64,000 bases of DNA, from contig CAZARN010000004.1 in NCBI GenBank assembly GCA_964487565.1, positions 62,001 through 126,000 of the forward strand, written 5' to 3'. How positions within the stretch are numbered: the first letter of the stretch is position 1; each line of letters starts with the position of its first letter. The notes under the pieces were generated by a model, which worked only from the letters and a program-made list of their open reading frames with translations, was not told where the DNA came from and made no database searches. This DNA comes from Phil1 sp964487565. Lineage in GTDB: Bacteria > Bacillota > Clostridia > Christensenellales > CAG-138. Shown one piece after another: positions 57,985-64,000 of the stretch. The translations under genes were made by a program, and so were the position numbers.

Positions 57985-60900
57985 TCAGTTCTTTCTTGAC
58001 GGTCTGCAGAAGTATATTGTAACTCCAATGGCGATGATGAGCGCGATGATCGCTCCGATCCACCATATCATACTTGAGCGCTCGTCGCTTTCATCTGTCG
58101 CTGCGGCCTCGGTACCCTCGGCGGCGGGCGTCTCAGCGACCTCGGCGGATGGTGCGTAAACCTCACTCAGGCTCTCGCTGAGGGTTATGCTGTCGATTGC
58201 CGTGTAGCTTTCGTATGTCGCCGCTTTTGTCGTATCGCCTGCTTCCGAAAGCTGATAGGCAGTTACCTTGAGGCCTGAATCATCGACCTCAACAAGCGTG
58301 AAATACTGCCTTGCATCATCCGATCCGCCGGTCTGGAACTGAAGAAGTTCGTCGATCACGCCCTCTTCGAACGGATCAAACTTGCATCCCATCGGGCTTG
58401 TTGTGATGAACGTTGTGCCAAGCCCAGTTTCGGATGCGACGCCGTCGCGCGCGCAAGCCCTGTAATAATCGTGGATATGGCCGTTGAAATACAGATCCAC
58501 GTTCAGCTCGTCGCACATTTTCTCGATGAAGGCAGTAGCGTCCGCATCATCCTGGATGAGGCCGGCGTGCGCGCACATTATGCGCCAACGGCAGCCGGAA
58601 GCTTCATATACGCCGGCAGCCCATTCCTTTTGAGCTTCATAATATGCTTTCTTGTCGGCCGCGGTGTCGGCGCCTTCAATATTGCTGTAAGGCTCGGTGT
58701 TGAGTATAACGAAGCACACGTCGCCGACGATGAAGCTGCCTGTCGAGTCGCCGATAGCCTCGTCATCAAGTCCGCCGGGAAGGTTCGTTTGCGCTTTATA
58801 CACCGCGCAGCCGGGGTCGCCGCTGCTTTCATGGTTGCCGGCGGTGAATATGGTGAGCGTATTTGCAAAGTGCTCGCCAAGAGTGTTGAACATGTATCGC
58901 CACTGCGGCAGGGAGGAACCGTCCTCCGTAAGGTCGCCGAGGTTGATCACAAAGTCAACGCCGCCGAGGCTTTGCGCGACGAAACCATCCATCGTGTACA
59001 GAAACGGATAATAGCCTTCCTCCGTCGTGGCCTGAAGATCGGAGACAAGCATGAATGAATATCCGTTGGCGTCAGGCAGAGTGGTGAAGGTGTAAATCTC
59101 GCTTTGATAGGTTTCACTGCCGTCGTTTGTGACAGCCATGTATTCATATTCCGTGGCGGGGGAGAGGCCGTCGATATCAACGCTGTATCCGGTTATATCG
59201 CCGCGCCCTCCGCCGATTTCATAAGTGGATATGTCGGCGACGTCCTGGGTCGTCCATTCGGAACCGCCTGCAACGCGATAGCGCAGTTGGGCGGTGAGAC
59301 CGTCGACGGACGTTGTCCACGCGAAACCGACCGAGGAATATGTCGCACCCGGGCTGAGCGTTATTTGCGAAGGACGATATTTTGTCGCAGCCGATTCTAT
59401 GCCAAGGCGCAGGCAGGATGAAATGTCCGAAGGATAGGTGTAGGTTTCTCCGCCAACGACAGCTTCGAAGTAATAATACCAGGAGCCTTCCTCCGTTTCG
59501 GGGAAAGCGGCGGAATAGCCGCCTTCAGTCTGCGCCATTTCCACACGCTGCGTGTATTCCTGACCGTTTTTGTCCGCTCCGTAAAGGAAGGATACGCTGT
59601 CGGCGCTCATTGCGTCGGGCAGCGTCAGCGTGCAGGAAAGCGTGATTCCCTCTCCGGCATAGCCTGTGTTTGTCATGGGTTCGGACGCGCGAAGGACGGG
59701 CTTTGTTATGCAAAGATCGTCTGCGATGCGGGGCCCCATTTCAAGAACGGCCGGGGCACCGGACGCAAATTGCGCAAGCATCGGATAACCCGCGTTATCC
59801 TCACCGACCCACATCCAGGTATCGTTGAAATCCCATGCGAGCGATTCCGTATAAAGCGAACGGCTCATGATCGCGGCTGCGTCAAGCGTCGTATATGCCG
59901 CCGACTCGGGATGATCGCTTGTGACCGAGCCCGTGAGCTGCGTACCCTCCCAAACATAATTGTTTATAAGGTGGGAGCCTGTTTCGCCGGAATAGCTTCC
60001 GCACAGAAGGCCGACGTTCGTGCCGTCCTCAACGAGTATGGAGGAGAGCAGCATGACTGTGTTTTCAAGCGCCTGACCGCTTTTCAGGTTGCCTGAAATA
60101 CCGCCGACGCAGTCCGCGCCTTCACCGAGTACGGTGATGCTGCCGCCGACATAGCAGTTGTATATGCGCCCGCCGTCGGACTGTGCGCTTGTGACGCCGC
60201 CTGCCGCGCCGTTCTCGCTGCCCTCGCCGCGCACGGTTATGTCAGCGTAGACGAAGCAGTTGCGCACCGTACCGAGATATGCGTTTTCATTCTTCTTTAT
60301 CTTACCTGCGATACCGCCGGCGGTTTTTTCCGCGCAATCAAGCGTGCCTGTGACAACGCAGTTGTCAACGTCGCCATATACCGCGCCCGCCAGCAGACCG
60401 CCGGAGGCCTTGCATATTACCGTTATGTTCAGAAGGGCAAGGTTTTTGACGAAGCCCTCGCCGTAATCATGCCCGACATTGCCGAAAAGTCCGGCATACT
60501 TGCCGTTGCGGCGTTCTATGCGAAGATTGCTGACGCAGTGTCCCGCGCCGTCAAACGTTCCGAAAAATGCGCACTTGACGCCGCCTTCGGCGGTTTCATC
60601 GGCGTCGGCCGCAATGGGCGGCATGTATCCGTCCGTGCTCTTGCCCGAAAGACCGGAAATGGTTTCGCCGATAGACGCCATGAGCGAACTCATATCAAGA
60701 TCTGCCGTGAGCACATATATGCCATCGCACGGCGCATCGGGCGCACCGTCGCCGTTCGTGTCATCCGTTTTCCAGTTGCCTGAAAGGAAAAGCAGCTGTT
60801 CAGGCGTTGATATCTCATAACGATTCTCGGAAACGTTATAGTCGGGCGCTTTTGCGCCAAGCTGCACAAGCTCCTCAAGTCCCCAAACGTCGTTCTCCCA

Positions 60901-60999
60901 CCATGCGGTATCATCCCCCTCTGCAAGAGCTGCGGGGATGCAGCAGGTAAGCGCCAATATGAGCGCGAGCATGATGTGCAACAACTTGTTGCAGCGCAT
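57985..60999 (-). CDS. Cell-surface metallophosphoesterase with GLUG-like repeats
   Basis: 1004 residues. A signal peptide ends near AALA (about 26). A beta-rich region (about 60-400) has repeated GTFDGAGH, GLFGNVG, GGLLAGAVYG and GGIAGKIK elements like GLUG repeats. A fibronectin/purple-acid-phosphatase N-domain (about 540-650) precedes the calcineurin-like phosphoesterase: NLGDLTEDG, TAGNHESSGD, CAHAGL and FNGHIHDYYR. The first metal motif is SDLQ rather than the usual D-x-H. A C-terminal helix and basic tail (FCRPSRKN) anchor it in the membrane. Probably an extracellular phosphatase or nucleotidase. Confidence 0.85.
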   Translation of the reverse strand: MRCNKLLHIMLALILALTCCIPAALAEGDDTAWWENDVWGLEELVQLGAKAPDYNVSENRYEISTPEQLLFLSGNWKTDDTNGDGAPDAPCDGIYVLTADLDMSSLMASIGETISGLSGKSTDGYMPPIAADADETAEGGVKCAFFGTFDGAGHCVSNLRIERRNGKYAGLFGNVGHDYGEGFVKNLALLNITVICKASGGLLAGAVYGDVDNCVVTGTLDCAEKTAGGIAGKIKKNENAYLGTVRNCFVYADITVRGEGSENGAAGGVTSAQSDGGRIYNCYVGGSITVLGEGADCVGGISGNLKSGQALENTVMLLSSILVEDGTNVGLLCGSYSGETGSHLINNYVWEGTQLTGSVTSDHPESAAYTTLDAAAIMSRSLYTESLAWDFNDTWMWVGEDNAGYPMLAQFASGAPAVLEMGPRIADDLCITKPVLRASEPMTNTGYAGEGITLSCTLTLPDAMSADSVSFLYGADKNGQEYTQRVEMAQTEGGYSAAFPETEEGSWYYYFEAVVGGETYTYPSDISSCLRLGIESAATKYRPSQITLSPGATYSSVGFAWTTSVDGLTAQLRYRVAGGSEWTTQDVADISTYEIGGGRGDITGYSVDIDGLSPATEYEYMAVTNDGSETYQSEIYTFTTLPDANGYSFMLVSDLQATTEEGYYPFLYTMDGFVAQSLGGVDFVINLGDLTEDGSSLPQWRYMFNTLGEHFANTLTIFTAGNHESSGDPGCAVYKAQTNLPGGLDDEAIGDSTGSFIVGDVCFVILNTEPYSNIEGADTAADKKAYYEAQKEWAAGVYEASGCRWRIMCAHAGLIQDDADATAFIEKMCDELNVDLYFNGHIHDYYRACARDGVASETGLGTTFITTSPMGCKFDPFEEGVIDELLQFQTGGSDDARQYFTLVEVDDSGLKVTAYQLSEAGDTTKAATYESYTAIDSITLSESLSEVYAPSAEVAETPAAEGTEAAATDESDERSSMIWWIGAIIALIIAIGVTIYFCRPSRKN

Positions 61000-61022
61000 A
61001 ATATGCTCCTTTCTTAAATTGA

Positions 61023-61053
61023 CGAGGGGGATGCGGCGATGCGCTCCCCCTCG
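61023..61053 (-). terminator. GC-rich stem-loop between lipoprotein and phosphoesterase genes
   Basis: CGAGGGGGA (61023-61031) pairs with TCCCCCTCG (61045-61053) around a 13-nt loop. There is no clear T tract on the minus strand, so it may only partly end the lipoprotein transcript. Confidence 0.4.
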
Positions 61054-61074
61054 CTGATGCGGCGTTGTTTGTTA

Positions 61075-62097
61075 TCAGTACACAGGGTACCAGTTGTCGG
61101 CGGGGATGCCTTCCGCAATGGCGTCTTTGATATACTGGAGCGGTTCGGGATCGCCGTCGTCATAGGAGACTTCGGTGAGATCCGGATCGACCGCGTCCTT
61201 CATGGAGATCTCATTGCTCGCAAAGCCGTCTCCGTTGAGGGTGAACAGATCGATGCCGGTCACAGTCATGTTGGAGCCATCCTCATAAACCACATAGATC
61301 TCATAGGTCGCAGTTGTGGGACGAATGAAGAAATCAAACACATACAGACCGCCTTTGCCGGGCTGCCAGGATGTTATGGGATTGCCGGATTCGTCAACGA
61401 GGCAGGGGATCATGTTGTTGTAAGCGGTGTAGTCGCCGCCTTCTTCATAGAAGTACAGCTCGGTGATGTTTGCGCCGGTCTTGTTCTTGAGCTCAACGCC
61501 GAGGATGGAATAGCCGGGATAATAATTGTCGCTGGTTTTGCCTGCGGCAACCACTTCCGCCATTGCTGCGATATCCTCGGGATCATCAACGGCTTCCTGT
61601 TCCCAGGTTGAGGGATCGATGCCGTCCTTAAGGGAAAGCTTGTCGTTGTTTGCGATCGTAAGACCTGCCCAGGTGGCGTTGGTGCCGTCGGCAAACTCAA
61701 CATAGATATCGAATGTTGCGCCTTCGGGACGGACGATGTAGGCGAAGAATTCATAGTTCTCTTCGTCGGCATCCTTATCCGGCCATTCGGCGGGGCAGAG
61801 GCTGTTGCCTTTTTCTTCCGCTCCGGCAACATAGAGATAGAGGCCGGTTATCGTCACGCCGGTCTTGTTTTTGAAATCGAGCGCGAGGGGTACATACACT
61901 TCCTCGGCCGCTACGGGCGCTTCGGTTGCCACGGGCTCTTCTGAAACGACAGGCGCCTCTGTGGCCGCAGGTTCTTCGGAAACGACGGGCGCCTCAGTGG
62001 CTACAGGCTCGTCGACAGCAGCGGGTTCTTCCGTCTGGCAGCCGGCTATGGCAAACGCCATAAGCAGAGCCAGAACGAGTGCGAACAGCTTTTTCAT
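61075..62097 (-). CDS. Lipoprotein with repeat linker and duplicated domain
   Basis: 340 residues. A lipoprotein signal with lipobox AIAGC (about residue 20) precedes a linker of three near-identical units of the form EPVATEAPVVSE (about 28-66). Two related domains follow, each opening with a KNKTG segment: DFKNKTGVTITGLYLY (about 76) and ELKNKTGANITELYFY (about 205). Each ends in an FDIYVEFADGTN/YEIYVVYEDGSN strand and a DPSTW/DPDLT stretch. The role is unknown; the tandem fold suggests surface binding. GGAGG precedes the start. Confidence 0.75.
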   Translation of the reverse strand: MKKLFALVLALLMAFAIAGCQTEEPAAVDEPVATEAPVVSEEPAATEAPVVSEEPVATEAPVAAEEVYVPLALDFKNKTGVTITGLYLYVAGAEEKGNSLCPAEWPDKDADEENYEFFAYIVRPEGATFDIYVEFADGTNATWAGLTIANNDKLSLKDGIDPSTWEQEAVDDPEDIAAMAEVVAAGKTSDNYYPGYSILGVELKNKTGANITELYFYEEGGDYTAYNNMIPCLVDESGNPITSWQPGKGGLYVFDFFIRPTTATYEIYVVYEDGSNMTVTGIDLFTLNGDGFASNEISMKDAVDPDLTEVSYDDGDPEPLQYIKDAIAEGIPADNWYPVY

Positions 62098-62183
62098 GAT
62101 CGTTCCTCCTGATAATTTTGATATATGCTCTGTCCCGGCGCGTATGGGGCGCGGGGCGGGGTACTGGGTCAGCGCGCTCTCCT

Positions 62184-63125
62184 TCAGGAGAGGCGGGTGA
62201 TTTTTCCGCTTTCATCGATCGTGAAGCGGATGGCGTCGTGCATTGTGGCGGGATATGTAGGCAACGGTTTGTTTTCGGTACACAGTACCTCGCCGCAATA
62301 CATTTGAAGCAGTTCGGCAATATCGGCGTTTGGCCGGTCTTTTTTCGGCGACGTGTCGTTCTGGCACGATATTACGGCATATTCTGGCGACAGCGATGAT
62401 ATCAGCTTCTCGGTCATCGACTTGCCGTCCCCGTGGTGCGGCACCTTCAATATGTCGCAATGCGGCATACCGTTGTTCTCCCAATATGCTCCGTATGAAT
62501 CGCCTGTGAGCAATATGCTCCGTCCGGCATATTCAACGCGCATCATTATGCTTGAACAGTTGCGGTCCTTGGATGCCGCATAAAGCATGTCGTGCGGCGG
62601 CATGGCGCCTGCGTAAAGTTCGTCGAACACGGCATTTTGCCTTGTGCGCAGCTCAATATCAGGCAGATAAAACGTAAGCGACATTGAGCCGATGCTGAAT
62701 GTGCCCTCTTTGGCAGGCGCGCAGATGCTGCCGTGTTTTTCCGCTTCGGTTTTTATATCGCGAAGCATGTTGAGCGCGTCGCAAAAGCCGACAACTGTTT
62801 TTCCTTCGTCTTCCGGCGCATTTATCCAGCGGGCGTCGTCGTTGGGGAAATACAGCGCGGTAAGCGCTTTAACGGGAAAATGCCGCATGATTGCAAGCGC
62901 GCCGCCGATATGATCGAAATGGGGATGGGAGAGGACGATGAGGTCGATCATCGGCAACCGTTCACACATGAGTCTGCTTATCGCTGGCCTTCTCAGCGAG
63001 CCGTCCACAAACTCAACGTGCGGTCTCCCTGTGTCAAACAATATTGCATGTTCTCCATCGGGGCCAGTTTCCTTCAAAAGGGTGCAGTCGCCGTCTCCCA
63101 CGTTGTAGAAAATCACGTCAAGCAT
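62184..63125 (-). CDS. ComEC/Rec2-type metallo-beta-lactamase-fold hydrolase
   Basis: 313 residues. The metal motif HPHFDH is in LIVLSHPHFDHIGG (about 63-76), with LTGDS and VPHHGDGKS further on, as in the ComEC/Rec2 C-terminal domain. There is no signal peptide or membrane helix, so this is a stand-alone cytoplasmic hydrolase, probably acting on a phosphodiester or nucleotide. The first 8 bp overlap the preceding membrane-protein gene, which indicates coupling. Confidence 0.82.
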   Translation of the reverse strand: MLDVIFYNVGDGDCTLLKETGPDGEHAILFDTGRPHVEFVDGSLRRPAISRLMCERLPMIDLIVLSHPHFDHIGGALAIMRHFPVKALTALYFPNDDARWINAPEDEGKTVVGFCDALNMLRDIKTEAEKHGSICAPAKEGTFSIGSMSLTFYLPDIELRTRQNAVFDELYAGAMPPHDMLYAASKDRNCSSIMMRVEYAGRSILLTGDSYGAYWENNGMPHCDILKVPHHGDGKSMTEKLISSLSPEYAVISCQNDTSPKKDRPNADIAELLQMYCGEVLCTENKPLPTYPATMHDAIRFTIDESGKITRLS

Positions 63126-63624
63126 CGGTGTTTGAATCCTCTTTCACTGCGGCAAGTTTCATGTTACGCCTGTACATATGATGGGTGAACGCGGTACCTG
63201 TGATCAGCCCAACGGGCACGATCATCGCAAAGAAATACAGAAATATGGAATACTCCGTACCCTCGCACAGGAACGCCATGGATATAAGCGCCGCCACGGC
63301 ATATGCGCACATCCAAACAAATGCGGCCGGCACAATGCGTTTGTCCTTCACGATGAACCAAAGCGGACAGCATATGATGCTGCCCGTAACACCGGGCACA
63401 ACTGATTCAAAAACGTTTCTCATGACCGCTGACGCCGAAACAAACGCATTCTCGATAACGTCGATGAGAAAGAAATAGCATATTCCGTAAATGATAACAT
63501 AAAGGAGGCTCAGGCAGAATGAGTAAAGCAAAACCGCGCTTTTGGGGCGTCCTTCGGGAGTCAGGAACAGCACGGACCAGAACCGGTCAAGCTTTCTTCT
63601 GAACTTTGAAGTTTCCGCAGCCAT
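63118..63624 (-). CDS. Hypothetical four-helix membrane protein
   Basis: 168 residues. Four hydrophobic helices (about 30-52, 70-90, 98-118, 124-148) lie between a charged N-terminus (SKFRRKLDRFWSVLF) and a short charged tail. I recognise no family. GGAGG precedes the ATG. It is coupled by an 8-bp overlap to the ComEC-type hydrolase gene, which might be its soluble partner. Confidence 0.65.
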   Translation of the reverse strand: MAAETSKFRRKLDRFWSVLFLTPEGRPKSAVLLYSFCLSLLYVIIYGICYFFLIDVIENAFVSASAVMRNVFESVVPGVTGSIICCPLWFIVKDKRIVPAAFVWMCAYAVAALISMAFLCEGTEYSIFLYFFAMIVPVGLITGTAFTHHMYRRNMKLAAVKEDSNTDA

Positions 63625-63673
63625 ATGAGCCTCCGTACAGCCTTTATTTATCAGGTGATATCAGCGCGACGCA

Positions 63674-64000
63674 TCAAGTGCTCGGCGCGAGGCTGCGCCA
63701 ATAGATCCAGTAAGCCTTGACGTCGGGATAGAAGTTGTATATGTCTTCAAAATCAGGACTCTTGAGGTTTACTTCATCGATGGTATACGGCGTCTTGTCA
63801 AACACATAGTCATCCCTTATCGACCATTTGCCGATAGAATTGAACGCGCTGAGGCATCCGCTTTCTCCGTCGTCTCCGCCAAGCTCATACAGTATGAACA
63901 TGCGCGCGCCGGCGGGATTGTCGCATCCCTTGACAACATAGAGATAATCGCAGGCGAGGAAGGCGGTGTACGGCTCAAGACCGGTCACCCAGTTGATCGC
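63674..64000 (-). CDS. Unknown protein, 5' part beyond window
   Basis: 108 codons, open to the right edge, so the start is outside the window; a GTG at 63988 is probably internal. The visible part is soluble, rich in aromatic and acidic residues (YVVKGCDNPAGARMF, WSIRDDYVFDKTPYT), and ends YWIYWRSLAPST. No family recognised. It may head the operon that runs left through the membrane protein and ComEC-type genes. Confidence 0.55.
   Translation of the reverse strand, partial: AINWVTGLEPYTAFLACDYLYVVKGCDNPAGARMFILYELGGDDGESGCLSAFNSIGKWSIRDDYVFDKTPYTIDEVNLKSPDFEDIYNFYPDVKAYWIYWRSLAPST

Noticed and set aside
1..64000. tRNA, rRNA or CRISPR arrays
   Set aside because: I saw no cloverleaf-type tRNA sequence, rRNA block or regularly spaced repeat array in the window.

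Overview
The window looks like chromosome from a GC-rich, low-oxygen Bacillota (Clostridia-like) bacterium. The signs are strong AGGAGG-type ribosome sites, lipoprotein signal peptides, a DegV protein, PucR, RpiR and GntR regulators, zinc-ribbon/FHA/PP2C signalling genes and a large serine recombinase. I saw no rRNA, tRNA or CRISPR array. Function calls rest on motifs read by eye. No database search was possible.

Layout. 1-5.4 kb: end of an NmrA-like reductase gene, three overlapping small genes, a lipoprotein, a NifX-like/DUF134 pair, and a membrane protein divergent from DUF134 across paired palindromes. 5.7-23.1 kb: an amino-acid and peptide island. It has a GntR regulator with a candidate operator repeated over the next promoter, two close alanine-dehydrogenase-like paralogues, a complete dipeptide ABC transporter, a third alanine-dehydrogenase-like gene and a PepD dipeptidase. 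A convergent PucR regulator, an aminotransferase, an ornithine-cyclodeaminase-like enzyme, an arginine-deiminase-superfamily enzyme and an asparaginase follow. 23.1-26.8 kb: a CmpB-like membrane protein and a TldD/TldE protease pair. 27.1-35.5 kb: a phosphoprotein-signalling cluster with a pseudokinase fused to a binding-protein-like outer domain, four FHA proteins (one also VWA) and two intact PP2C phosphatases, but no active kinase. 35.6-38.7 kb: a sensor kinase/response regulator pair, DegV and a small zinc-ribbon membrane protein.

38.8-52.1 kb is the most striking part. The ferrous-iron transporter gene feoB is cut in two. Its 3' half ends the left flank and its 5' half, with feoA, begins the right flank. 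Between them is an 11,188-bp element bounded by a 10-bp direct repeat. The element carries a second dipeptide transporter, an RpiR regulator, an M19 dipeptidase, an amidohydrolase and a large serine integrase next to the right boundary. Joining the halves at the repeat restores an in-frame FeoB of about 631 residues.

52.2-57.9 kb: an AraC regulator divergent from a sugar-acid operon (KDG-kinase-like, 6-phosphogluconate dehydrogenase, mannonate/fructuronate-type SDR, LarA-like). 58-64 kb: a 1004-residue anchored metallophosphoesterase, a repeat-linker lipoprotein, a ComEC-type metallo-hydrolase, a membrane protein and a gene cut by the right edge.
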